Assembly (NCBI RefSeq): GCF_014202575.1
Contig: NZ_JACHHB010000004.1
Location: 124,001 to 188,000, forward strand
DNA length: 64,000 nucleotides
Direction: 5' to 3'
Source: Texcoconibacillus texcoconensis
GTDB taxonomy: Bacteria > Bacillota > Bacilli > Bacillales > Salisediminibacteriaceae
Shown: positions 8,282 to 15,983 of the stretch, piece by piece
Layout: the number at the start of each line of letters is the position of its first letter
Position numbering within the stretch: position 1 is the first letter of the stretch
Notes under the pieces: generated by a model
Told to the model about the DNA's origin: nothing
What the model saw: the letters and a program-made list of their open reading frames with translations, nothing else
The model's database searches: none
Position numbers and translations under genes: made by a program

Positions 8282-9241
8282 GTGAAACTGCTCTATTATT
8301 TTCCGCACAGACATTTAATGTTGAGCGTACCTTTCGCGCTTTTCATCGGCCTTGTTATAGGTTTGTTTTTTGATATGAGTTTTCTCGCCCCAACGATTTT
8401 AGTCGGTACGATCGTGATGATCTATCCGACAATGATTGGGTTTCCAATTAAACAAGCTTTCAATTTAACAGACCGAAAATTAATCTTTTCAGCAATTGGA
8501 TTTAATTTTATTGTGATTCCACTTATCGCTTGGGGAATAGGTTTAAGTATCCTCGGTAGCGAACCACTTATGTTTGCAGGTTTAGCTATTGCAGCACTCC
8601 TACCGACGAGCGGAATGACCATTTCGTGGACGGCGATGTCAAACGGAAACGTATCATCAGCGATTAAATTAACCGTTTTTGGACTCCTCATCGGAGCCAT
8701 TCTCGCGCCGTTTTATTTACTCGCAATGGTTGGTCAGTACGTCCACGTCGAATTGTTTGGAATCATTAGAACCGTTGCTACTGTCGTCCTCATTCCAATG
8801 ATCTTAGGGGGCATTACGTTCAGAATCATGAAACGCTCCTACACAGAGGACGTGATTCGAAAACAAGTGAAACCAAAATGGCAACCACTGAGTATGTGGG
8901 GGATGGTTTATATCGTATTTGCTTCAACAAGCATGCGCGCCGACATTCTCATCAACCACCTCGAACAACTCGGTTTGGCCGTCATCGCGCTCATCATCTT
9001 TTATGCTTTGATCTTTACGATTAGCACCCTTATCGGACGCCATTGGTTTGCCTTAGAAAACGCGTATGCCTTCGTTTACGGAACGGCATTACGTAACTTA
9101 TCAATTGCAATGGGTATTGCTGTAACAACTTTTGGAACAGAAGCAGCTTTACTCATCACACTCGCCTTTCTCGTTCAACAACAAATGGTTGTCTTCTATT
9201 CACGAGGGGCTAAAAATTATCACTGGTTAGGTTCAAACTAA
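8282..9241 (+). CDS. BASS/ACR3-like membrane transporter
   Basis: About 319 aa with nine to ten hydrophobic segments, arranged like the bile acid:sodium symporter (BASS)/ACR3 superfamily. Landmarks are a proline-rich crossover-like stretch (ALLPTSGMTISW) and a second symmetric half ending ALRNLSIAMGIAVTTFG. These are secondary transporters of organic anions, sulfonates or metalloid anions; the ligand is unknown and classic ArsB/ACR3 cysteine signatures are not evident. The ORF is open further upstream, but the GTG at 8282, with AAAGGGGG just before it and downstream of the promoter, is the likely start; an ATG at 8261 is an alternative. It is followed 35 bases later by osmC, probably one transcript. 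Confidence 0.72.
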   Translation: MKLLYYFPHRHLMLSVPFALFIGLVIGLFFDMSFLAPTILVGTIVMIYPTMIGFPIKQAFNLTDRKLIFSAIGFNFIVIPLIAWGIGLSILGSEPLMFAGLAIAALLPTSGMTISWTAMSNGNVSSAIKLTVFGLLIGAILAPFYLLAMVGQYVHVELFGIIRTVATVVLIPMILGGITFRIMKRSYTEDVIRKQVKPKWQPLSMWGMVYIVFASTSMRADILINHLEQLGLAVIALIIFYALIFTISTLIGRHWFALENAYAFVYGTALRNLSIAMGIAVTTFGTEAALLITLAFLVQQQMVVFYSRGAKNYHWLGSN

Positions 9242-9276
9242 AAAATAAACATGAAACATTAAAGGAGAGATAACAA

Positions 9277-9714
9277 ATGCAAAAAATGAAAATGGCTGTT
9301 AAAGCAACAAATGAAGGTATGAAGGTAAACGCAAAAGCAGGAAAACATTCACTAATAATTGACGAAGGGTCACAAATGGGTGGGACAGATCAAGGGCCAA
9401 ACCCTATGCAAACGTTGCTTTCAGCACTAGCTGCTTGTGAGAACGTGACTGCTCACGCTGTAGCTAGAGAAATCAATTTTGACTTACAAGGTTTGTCGTT
9501 TGACGTGCGTGGGGAATTTGATCCTCGTGGATTTATGGGCGATGAAAGTGTCCGCACGTACTTTGAAACCGTCGATGTAAAAGTTAAAGTAGAAACTTCA
9601 GAATCTGAAGAACGCATTCGTGAGCTACAAGAACTCGTTGAAAAACGTTGTCCTGTATATGGAACATTTAAAGCAGCAAATGTTACAATGAATGACGAAT
9701 GGACAAAAGCTTAA
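9277..9714 (+). CDS. OsmC/Ohr-family protein
   Basis: 145 aa. The family landmarks are present: a conserved Cys in ALAACENVTAH (about residue 52) and a second Cys in KRCPVYGTF (about residue 128), positioned like the peroxidatic pair of OsmC/Ohr, plus the PMQTLLSALAAC helix. Such proteins reduce organic hydroperoxides or act on persulfides in the cytosol using low-molecular-weight or lipoyl thiols. GGAGAG precedes the ATG. It shares a transcript with the BASS transporter and therefore probably the CsoR-type operator, which suggests a thiol or sulfur-stress role; that last step is inference. Confidence 0.85.
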   Translation: MQKMKMAVKATNEGMKVNAKAGKHSLIIDEGSQMGGTDQGPNPMQTLLSALAACENVTAHAVAREINFDLQGLSFDVRGEFDPRGFMGDESVRTYFETVDVKVKVETSESEERIRELQELVEKRCPVYGTFKAANVTMNDEWTKA

Positions 9715-9729
9715 CAAATCTATCCACAT

Positions 9730-9804
9730 AAGAACCCGAACCACGACTTTTTCTAAGTGTTCATGTTCATTTGAACACCTTAGTCGTTGGTTCGGGTTCT
9801 TTTT
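9730..9804. terminator. Long bidirectional-looking terminator between osmC and tnrA
   Basis: Outer arms AAGAACCCGAACCACGACT and AGTCGTTGGTTCGGGTTCTT pair with one bulge. A second inner hairpin AAGTGTTCA / TGAACACCTT sits in the loop, and T-runs flank on the plus side. Confidence 0.85.
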
Positions 9805-9805
9805 A

Positions 9806-9857
9806 TGTTAGTTTTTCTTACATAAACGTTCGATTTACTGAAAAATCATGATATAGT
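9806..9857 (+). promoter_or_regulatory. TnrA/GlnR box and -10 of tnrA
   Basis: TGTTAGTTTTTCTTACA (9806-9822) matches the TnrA site TGTNANAWWWTNTNACA at all but one position. A -10 TATAGT is at 9852-9857 with a poor -35, so the box centre lies about 50 bases before the predicted start. That is the spacing known for activation by TnrA, and it implies positive autoregulation. Confidence 0.8.
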
Positions 9858-9906
9858 GTCTCTATCACACAAAAGGGATGACTTCTTAGCGGGAGGGATC
9901 ATAAAA

Positions 9907-10215
9907 TTGTCACGATCATACAAAGACAAAAAAGTGATCACAATCGGGGTCATTAGTGAATTAACAGGACTATCCGAACGGCAGATTCGCTATTATGAAG
10001 AAAGAAAACTCATTTTTCCTGAACGTAGTAATGGAGGAACAAGAAAGTATTCTTTTGATGACGTCGAACGCCTTATGGAAATTGCGAATAAGATGGAAGA
10101 AGGAATGCAAACCTTTGAAATTCGTAAACAAGAAAAACAAAAAATGAAAAAAGAACAGTTGCGTGACGAAATGATCCGTGGACAGCTAAACGCAGCATTC
10201 AAAATGCGCAAGTAA
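9907..10215 (+). CDS. tnrA: Nitrogen-limitation regulator TnrA
   Basis: About 102-aa MerR-type regulator. The N-terminal winged helix ([33 protein letters not shown]) is nearly that of B. subtilis TnrA/GlnR. The short C terminus ([21 protein letters not shown]-like) matches the TnrA tail that is bound by feedback-inhibited glutamine synthetase, rather than the longer GlnR tail. glnA is not adjacent, as expected for tnrA and not for glnR. The likely start is a TTG at 9907 behind GGGAGGG; a GTG at 9856 would lie inside the -10 and has no ribosome binding site. TnrA activates and represses nitrogen genes when Gln is scarce. Confidence 0.9.
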   Translation: MSRSYKDKKVITIGVISELTGLSERQIRYYEERKLIFPERSNGGTRKYSFDDVERLMEIANKMEEGMQTFEIRKQEKQKMKKEQLRDEMIRGQLNAAFKMRK

Positions 10216-10560
10216 TCCGAAAAGTGAAAGCGACTCGATTACGAGCGATGAGCACTAGAAGGACTTTGAATGAAGCCGCTTTTTGGCTTCAGAAAAGGCC
10301 TGAAGTGATCTCGAGCTCGTAGGCGCTTAAACTAGACAAATAGAAAAGCTGAAGTGCCTCAAACGCGAGCGACAAGCACTGCCTCTTCCTCTGCTAGCCT
10401 TGCTTTGTAGTGTATCCGTCGAGGCAAATCGAAGCTTAATCGCCGTAGTAAACGCTCTTTGGAGTAGCACGGGAGTTAAGCCGCTTTTTGGCTTTCATAA
10501 CGACCTGAAGCGAGCGAGACAATGTCTCTTCGATCATAAACGCCTGAAATAAGTATTAAC
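10216..10560. repeat. Gene-free stretch holding a degenerate intergenic repeat (two modules)
   Basis: No ORF with a ribosome binding site is seen. Two similar modules occur: AAGCCGCTTTTTGGCTT at about 10274 and again at about 10479, each followed within 20 bases by CCTGAAG; GCGAGCGA-type words near AAGCACT also recur. GC content differs from the AT-rich neighbours. The wording (AGGCGCTTAAACTAGACAA) resembles the dispersed SINE-like or REP-like intergenic repeats of Bacillaceae. The first hairpin may also end tnrA transcripts. Confidence 0.55.
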
Positions 10561-10648
10561 AATTTTTAACTTTCAAGAGAAATCATACAACCTTTTTCCT
10601 TTTTCGGGGTACATTATGAAAGAACCTTACGAAGAAAGGAAGAGGGGT

Positions 10649-11473
10649 ATGTACGATATCAGTTGCAAAAAAGGCATTTTGTTCATATTAATATGTATGA
10701 TCTCCTTTAATTCATTTTTCACCTCTACTGTTTTAGCAAACGATCATGATGAAGATGAAGGAAAAGCGGCGATTATTATTGATGATTTTGGAGGGAATGT
10801 CGGAGGCGTAGACTTGTTTTTTGACTCTGATGTTCCCGTCACCTTTGCAATCATGCCTTTCCTAGACCAATCAACAGAACAGGCAGAGAAAGCGCATGAG
10901 CTTGGTCATGAAGTCATCATTCACCTTTCACTTGAACCTAAAAGTGGCAAAGCCTCCTGGCTTGGTCCACTGCCGATCACATCAAACTTATCAGACGAAG
11001 AAATTCGTGAGCGTGTAGAACAAGCTATTGAGGACGTCCCTCACGCGAAAGGGTTAAACAACCACATGGGTTCAAAAATCGTTGAAGACGAACGTGTGAT
11101 GGGGATCATCCTTGACGTTGCGAAAGATTATAACTTGTACATTATCGATAGCGCAACGAGTGGTAAATCGGTTATTCCTAGGCTGGCCGAAGAAAAAGGC
11201 TTGACATGGGGAACACGCGACACATTTCTTGATGACAGCACCTCATCTAGAGACTATGTTTATAAACAGATGCGTAAATTGTGTGAGAGAGCTAAATCAC
11301 AGGGAAGAGCTATTGGAATTGGTCACGTTGGAATAAAAGGAAATGATACGTACAACGGGATCCATGATGCACTTGAACACTTTCAAGAAAACAACGTAGA
11401 CATTGTCCCTGCTTCCCATTTAATTGATTCGCCTATCGAAAAAAATCCAGATTCCTTTTGGCAACAAGGATAA
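10649..11473 (+). CDS. Secreted divergent polysaccharide deacetylase (YibQ/DUF610 family)
   Basis: About 274 aa with an N-terminal signal peptide (MYDISCKKGILFILICMI..., cleavage near VLA-ND). The mature part has AIIIDDFGGN, TFAIMPF, HEVIIHLSLEP and GLNNHMGS, the divergent form of the NodB-type deacetylase barrel seen in the YibQ family; the acidic IIDD pair and the two His motifs are the presumed metal site. It likely acts outside the membrane on cell-wall or other glycans, but activity for the family is unproven. An ATG 33 bases upstream exists; the one at 10649 has AAAGGAAGAGGGG before it and gives a proper signal peptide. Confidence 0.8.
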   Translation: MYDISCKKGILFILICMISFNSFFTSTVLANDHDEDEGKAAIIIDDFGGNVGGVDLFFDSDVPVTFAIMPFLDQSTEQAEKAHELGHEVIIHLSLEPKSGKASWLGPLPITSNLSDEEIRERVEQAIEDVPHAKGLNNHMGSKIVEDERVMGIILDVAKDYNLYIIDSATSGKSVIPRLAEEKGLTWGTRDTFLDDSTSSRDYVYKQMRKLCERAKSQGRAIGIGHVGIKGNDTYNGIHDALEHFQENNVDIVPASHLIDSPIEKNPDSFWQQG

Positions 11474-11573
11474 GACACACCAACCAAAAATGAGGAGGAA
11501 ACCGTTCACAAACTTCGTGGAACATGAGATACCTCCTCCTCTTTCAATGAGGTTGCTTGGTGTCTTCTTTGCC

Positions 11574-11807
11574 GCGGACTTCTGTTCCGTTATTTCAGTC
11601 CAATACGTCATTTTTAGGAGTCGGACGGACATTTTTTCCATTAATCCTCTCTTTTCCATGCAATAAAGGGCGATTTTTTTCAAATAACGGAACTCATGTC
11701 CACGAAAAACACAAAATCACCCTTTTTCAAGTGAATAACGGAATCAATGTCCGCTGAAAACGAAACAGTGAATGTCAACACATTCACCCAACGTGGAGTC
11801 GCCATCT
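11574..11807. repeat. Interspersed repeat, copy 1 (pairs with 39685-39917)
   Basis: About 230 bases that align end to end with 39685-39917 at roughly 80 % identity by eye. They include TTCCGTTATTTCAG, GTCGGACGGACAT, GGAACTCATGTCC, CCTTTTTCAAGT, AATAACGGAATCA and GAAAACGAAACAGTGAA. Its signature is the word TTCCGTTA and its inverse TAACGGAA, next to GGACAT/ATGTCC. It contains no ORF with a credible start. It fills most of the 365-base gap between the deacetylase gene and the next gene. Confidence 0.85.
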
Positions 11808-11838
11808 TTCACTTCACCGAGGTGAAAAGATCTTTCAA

Positions 11839-12096
11839 TTAGCTTTGACGAGCTTTCTTTTCATCACAAAAATCAATGACCTCAGCAGGCGATTTATTGA
11901 TATAAATATCTTCACAACGATAACCTTGTAAACGACGCTTTTCATACGTGCGCCGACAAACTGGTCGCGGGCGAGACCAAGCTAGTGAAGATAAATCATT
12001 CCAAGATCCATGTGTAATAATTTCTTGTTTATAATAGTATACTGAACCTGAAGGGTACCGCTCACAAATGTAACGAACTGTTTGTTTACTATGCAT
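11839..12096 (-). CDS. Hypothetical 85-aa cysteine-containing protein
   Basis: No family recognised. It is basic and aromatic-rich in its first half (MHSKQTVRYICERYPSGSVYYY), with Cys residues near 11, 47, 61 and 78 and no membrane segment. The ATG at 12096 is preceded by AGGAG at 8 bases; a GTG nine bases upstream lies inside that ribosome binding site. Probably a real small gene of unknown role. Confidence 0.5.
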   Translation of the reverse strand: MHSKQTVRYICERYPSGSVYYYKQEIITHGSWNDLSSLAWSRPRPVCRRTYEKRRLQGYRCEDIYINKSPAEVIDFCDEKKARQS

Positions 12097-12279
12097 CCAT
12101 CTCACTCCTATTCTTTTAGATCATAAAATCCACCTTTATGTAAGCGTTTACACCTGGAACATTGACATTCGTTTGTAAAACACCTACGATAATAAAGGTA
12201 ACTTTTTTTAAATCCTTGTTTACAAAATGGTGATTCGTGGTAAACCTTTAAAGGTAAAAAAAACGAAAAGAAAGTGTGC

Positions 12280-12747
12280 ATGCTTATGCAAAATGTAACT
12301 GAACCTAATGTTTTACAAAAATCAATTGAATCTTTTATGATTCCAATGGAAAAGGTTGCTCACGTACAACCTGACAATGCGTTAGAACACGCACTCCTTG
12401 TCCTCGTTAAATCCGGTTACACGTCGATTCCTGTTCTCGATACATCCTCTAAACTCCAAGGATTAATAAGCAAATCTGAAATTCTCGATGCTACACTAGG
12501 TATTGAGCGTATTGATCCCGAACAATTAGCTGATAAAAAAGTTAAAGATGTTATGACAACAAACATCGCATCGATGAATATTAAACAACCTTTAGAACGA
12601 GCACTGTCTTTATCGATTCAAAATCCATTTATTTGTGTTGAAGACGATGAGCACTCGTTTCTTGGAATCATCACACGAAGTAAACTACTCGCATTTATAA
12701 GTGGTTATTTACACGAAAACAAAAATAACCAACGCGATGAGTCTTAA
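12280..12747 (+). CDS. darB: CBS-domain c-di-AMP-binding protein DarB (CbpB/YkuL)
   Basis: About 155 aa consisting of two CBS motifs and nothing else. First motif: MIPMEKVAHVQPDNALEHALLVLVKSGYTSIPVLD; second: VMTTNIASMNIKQPLERAL. The layout and wording match B. subtilis YkuL, renamed DarB/CbpB. There, free DarB binds and stimulates the (p)ppGpp synthetase Rel and pyruvate carboxylase, while c-di-AMP-bound DarB does not. Starts at 12274 (GTG), 12280 and 12286 (ATG) are all possible and the ribosome binding site is weak. Monocistronic. Confidence 0.82.
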   Translation: MLMQNVTEPNVLQKSIESFMIPMEKVAHVQPDNALEHALLVLVKSGYTSIPVLDTSSKLQGLISKSEILDATLGIERIDPEQLADKKVKDVMTTNIASMNIKQPLERALSLSIQNPFICVEDDEHSFLGIITRSKLLAFISGYLHENKNNQRDES

Positions 12748-12763
12748 AAAGAAAGAACTACAG

Positions 12764-12813
12764 GGAAAGGACGAATTAAAAAAGAACTTTCTTTACGGTC
12801 CTTTCCTTTCTTC
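12764..12813 (+). terminator. Terminator after darB
   Basis: Arms GGAAAGGAC / GTCCTTTCC separated by an AT-rich loop, with TTTCTTC following. The remaining ~160 bases before namA show no further gene. Confidence 0.75.
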
Positions 12814-12974
12814 AAACTTTTTATTCATGCATTTGTAATTATTCACCTTTACACGCTCCTCTTCTTTCTATTTTGACCACTACTACTCAGTTCCATCCAC
12901 CCTTTCTGACAACAACCTACGATGTGTGATAAGGTAAACATGATATGACCACATCAATGTAGGGGGAATAAACA

Positions 12975-13991
12975 GTGACTGAAGGACTTTTCACAGCTTG
13001 GACACAAAAAGACGTAACACTAAAAAACCGAATCGTCATGTCTCCGATGTGCATGTATTCAGTTGAAAACGAAGATGGTCACGTTACCGACTGGCATATG
13101 ACGCACTATACAAGCAGAGCTGTCGGTCAAGTTGGCTTGATTATGATTGAAGCAACGGCAGTAACAGAACAAGGGCGAATTTCGACCAATGATTTAGGGA
13201 TTTATCAAGACGAACATGTTGAAGGGCTCCAACAACTGAGCTCATCTATGCAAAAACAGGGCGCAAAAACAGCAATTCAATTGGCTCATGCTGGTCGAAA
13301 AGCGGTTGTTGACGGTGACATCATCGCTCCATCGGCTATTCCTTTTTACGATGATTCAAAAGTACCAAAGGAAATGACAAAAGCGGAAATTGAAGAGACG
13401 ATCGAAGCGTTTAAACAAGGGGCACGCCGAGCGAAAGAAGCAGGATTTGATATCATCGAAATCCACGCAGCGCATGGTTATTTGCTCAGTCAATTTTTAT
13501 CTCCACTAGCAAACCATCGAAATGATGAGTACGGTGGATCCGCGGAGAATCGTTACCGAATCGTTAAAGAAACGATTCAAGCTGTGCATTCAGTTTGGGA
13601 TGGTCCTTTGTTCGTTCGTGTTTCTGCTGATGAATATCACCCTGAAGGAAACGAACTCAGCGATGTCGTCCAGTTCGCTACTTGGATGAAGCAAGATGGT
13701 GTTGATTTAATTGATTGTAGCAGCGGCGGTGTCGTCCGCACTCCTATCGATGTTTATCCTGGTTACCAATTGCGTCACGCGGAAACTATTAAACGAGAAG
13801 CAGATATTTCTACTGGAGCTGTTGGTCTGATTACATCAGGGCTTCAAGCAGAAGAAATCATTAAAAACGAGCGCGCTGACCTCGTCTTTCTCGGTCGCGA
13901 GCTTCTCCGCAACCCTTATTGGCCTCGTGCTGCAGCTGAAGAGCTCGGTGTCGATTTACAACCACCGAAACAATATGAGCGAGGTTGGTAA
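12975..13991 (+). CDS. namA: NADPH dehydrogenase NamA (YqjM), old yellow enzyme family
   Basis: 338 aa, exactly the length of B. subtilis YqjM. FMN-dependent ene-reductase that reduces activated C=C bonds with NADPH and is linked to oxidative and electrophile stress. It shows the YqjM-class features: Cys26 and Tyr28 in [16 protein letters not shown], the substrate-binding pair in [24 protein letters not shown] and the C-terminal QYERGW whose Arg reaches into the neighbouring subunit. GGGGG precedes the GTG start. Confidence 0.93.
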   Translation: MTEGLFTAWTQKDVTLKNRIVMSPMCMYSVENEDGHVTDWHMTHYTSRAVGQVGLIMIEATAVTEQGRISTNDLGIYQDEHVEGLQQLSSSMQKQGAKTAIQLAHAGRKAVVDGDIIAPSAIPFYDDSKVPKEMTKAEIEETIEAFKQGARRAKEAGFDIIEIHAAHGYLLSQFLSPLANHRNDEYGGSAENRYRIVKETIQAVHSVWDGPLFVRVSADEYHPEGNELSDVVQFATWMKQDGVDLIDCSSGGVVRTPIDVYPGYQLRHAETIKREADISTGAVGLITSGLQAEEIIKNERADLVFLGRELLRNPYWPRAAAEELGVDLQPPKQYERGW

Positions 13992-14106
13992 CAACAAATC
14001 ATCTAACAGCTAGGCAAGGTAAGGATATTTTTTACATACCCCCCGCTTGTCTAGCTTCAATTTTTCCACCTTTAAAACAATCATCATTCATGGAAGGAGG
14101 AAAACG

Positions 14107-15342
14107 ATGAGTTTTCGGTTTCAAAAACGCGTTCGCGTTGCCCCCGGCGTTCGTTTGAATTTTAGCAAACGCGGTGTCAGTACTTCTTTTGGACGGCGTG
14201 GAGCCAGCGTTTCTGTTGGACGAAGAGGGGTTTATGGAAACGTCGGTGTACCTGGTAGCGGTCTATCTTACCGAACGAAATTAAATGCTCCATCTCGTTC
14301 AAAAAAACACTCTTCAAAAACTCATAAACCTAAAGCAGGAGAAGGTAACATTCAGGTCGATTGGGATGACGAGAAGAATGATATTACCTTTGAAACAGAA
14401 ACAGGTAAAAAATTAACTGAAGCTGAAGAAAAAGCAGTACGGAAACATTATAAAGAGGAAATGAACGCGATCTATGCTGAGAAAGCGAAAGAAATTAATC
14501 GCGCTAGCGACATACTACGGCGCCTCCATCATGAACCGTTTTTAGATGAAGACATCGAGGAAATCGCTACAGATTCATTAACAATCGATGTCGAACAACC
14601 TGACCTCAACGACATTCACGAAGAAGTTGAAGCAAACGAGCGTGCTAAACTAAACTTCTTCGGACGCTTAAAACTTCTTCTACCAAACGAACGAAAAAGT
14701 TTCTCGCAGCAAGTAAATGAAAAAGCAAATGATTTTTTTCAAAAGAAACAAGCTGAATATGAGAAGGAACAAACAATCATAAACGAGGAAAAGAAAAAAC
14801 GACAAACGCTTGCACAAGCGGTGAAGCACGGAAATGTAGAGGCGATGGAAGAATGGCTTGAAATGTGGTTACCAGAACTTGATTTCCCACTTGAAACAGA
14901 CGTTGATTTTTCGATCATAGATGAGCAATCGATCTACGCTGATATCGATTTACCAAACCCAGACGCCATGCCTACAAAAAAAGCACGCCTTTTAAAATCT
15001 GGAAAACTGAAAGTTGAGAATAAAACGCAAAGGGACAGGCGTGACGATTACGCAAAACTCGTTAGCGGCACAGCCTTTTACCTCGCTTCATTTTTCTTTT
15101 CGCGTCTACCGACTGTTCAAGAAGCGATTGTTTCTGGATACCGCCAAAAAATTGAGCCTTCAACTGGGCACGAAAAAGACGAATACATTTACAGTTTAAT
15201 TATCGACCGTCATACTTTCCGTTCTTTAAACCTTGAGTACGTAGACCCAATTGAAGCTTTCTCTCATTTTCAACCTCGTATGAACGCGACAAAAACGTAT
15301 ATTTTCAAAGAAATTGAGCCTTATGACACCCCAGAACCATAA
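14107..15342 (+). CDS. DUF4236 domain protein
   Basis: 411 aa. The N-terminal ~60 residues (FRFQKRVRVAPGVRLNFSKRG, then SVGRRGVYGNVGVPGSGLSY) are the glycine/arginine-rich DUF4236 beta domain. The rest is charged, helical and acidic, with a coiled-coil-like section around residues 205-265 and no transmembrane segment. Function is unknown; DUF4236 is often joined to varied C-terminal parts. The ORF is open 60 bases further up, but GGAAGGAGG lies directly before the ATG at 14107. It ends in a strong hairpin. Confidence 0.8.
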   Translation: MSFRFQKRVRVAPGVRLNFSKRGVSTSFGRRGASVSVGRRGVYGNVGVPGSGLSYRTKLNAPSRSKKHSSKTHKPKAGEGNIQVDWDDEKNDITFETETGKKLTEAEEKAVRKHYKEEMNAIYAEKAKEINRASDILRRLHHEPFLDEDIEEIATDSLTIDVEQPDLNDIHEEVEANERAKLNFFGRLKLLLPNERKSFSQQVNEKANDFFQKKQAEYEKEQTIINEEKKKRQTLAQAVKHGNVEAMEEWLEMWLPELDFPLETDVDFSIIDEQSIYADIDLPNPDAMPTKKARLLKSGKLKVENKTQRDRRDDYAKLVSGTAFYLASFFFSRLPTVQEAIVSGYRQKIEPSTGHEKDEYIYSLIIDRHTFRSLNLEYVDPIEAFSHFQPRMNATKTYIFKEIEPYDTPEP

Positions 15343-15343
15343 A

Positions 15344-15401
15344 CGGTCAAGAAACGAAGGAGGCATGCCCCTAGTACATAACCTCCCTTGTTTCTTGACC
15401 G
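15344..15401. terminator. Bidirectional terminator between DUF4236 gene and yaaR
   Basis: Long stem CGGTCAAGAAACGAAGGAGG paired with CCTCCCTTGTTTCTTGACCG. It serves the convergent genes ending at 15342 and 15412; no long T-run follows. Confidence 0.75.
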
Positions 15402-15411
15402 CATTCCGTTG

Positions 15412-15849
15412 TTATGCATAAACATTGACGAGCAACCCGCGAATTTCACCGACTTTATCGAGAATATCCAAACTCTTTTTTTGTTGATTCAATACCGCAT
15501 CTGTTAGGTCGACAAGCTTACTGTCGACTTCGCGAACAATTTTATACACTTTCGTTTTTCCGCGCCGATTAAAACCACGCTTTTCTTCTAAGTTGAGCCC
15601 GAGTTTGACGGCGTCATCCATAAACTCCTTAACCATTTCTTTATATTTGCGAAGATCTTCTACCGTTCGCGATTCCGACAACACTTTTCCTTGATCATCA
15701 ATCTTACCAAGGAGCTGTTGCAATCGTTCGTACGTTTTATTATCTCGACCTTCACGCATAATCTCTTGGAAAGTCACTTTTGGGTCTGTCCCTGTTTGTT
15801 TTTGACTCGTTTTATGCAAACTTGTACGTCCTACTTTTTGAACGTCCAT
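15412..15849 (-). CDS. YaaR-family protein (DUF327)
   Basis: 145 aa. It resembles B. subtilis YaaR in length and in sections such as VTFQEIMREGRDN, DLRKYKEMVKEFMDD and TKVYKIVREVDSKL. It is all-helical, cytosolic, of unknown function, with no membrane segment. The upstream ATG has no ribosome binding site, whereas the ATG at 15849 follows AAGGTGAG. Here it sits directly after a flagellin gene and a terminator, unlike the yaaR position in B. subtilis, which hints at a flagellum-related copy. Confidence 0.75.
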   Translation of the reverse strand: MDVQKVGRTSLHKTSQKQTGTDPKVTFQEIMREGRDNKTYERLQQLLGKIDDQGKVLSESRTVEDLRKYKEMVKEFMDDAVKLGLNLEEKRGFNRRGKTKVYKIVREVDSKLVDLTDAVLNQQKKSLDILDKVGEIRGLLVNVYA

Positions 15850-15943
15850 ACTTCTCACCTTCTCTGAAAAATTCGCTACCTTCATTGTATCACGATTGCT
15901 TTCGTTTTGCTTTTCGTGGCTGCATGCTTTAATTGTACGTAGT

Positions 15944-15971
15944 TAAAAGAAGGCCGCTTGAGCAGCCTTCT
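15944..15971 (-). terminator. Terminator after flagellin gene
   Basis: Arms AGAAGGC / GCCTTCT with a 10-base loop and TTTTAACT on the minus strand. Confidence 0.8.
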
Positions 15972-15983
15972 GACATTGTACAA

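Noticed and set aside
11420-11757. Three ORFs of 66-87 aa
   Set aside because: They read through the dispersed repeat at 11574-11807 and the end of the deacetylase gene; no conserved sequence and no ribosome binding site.
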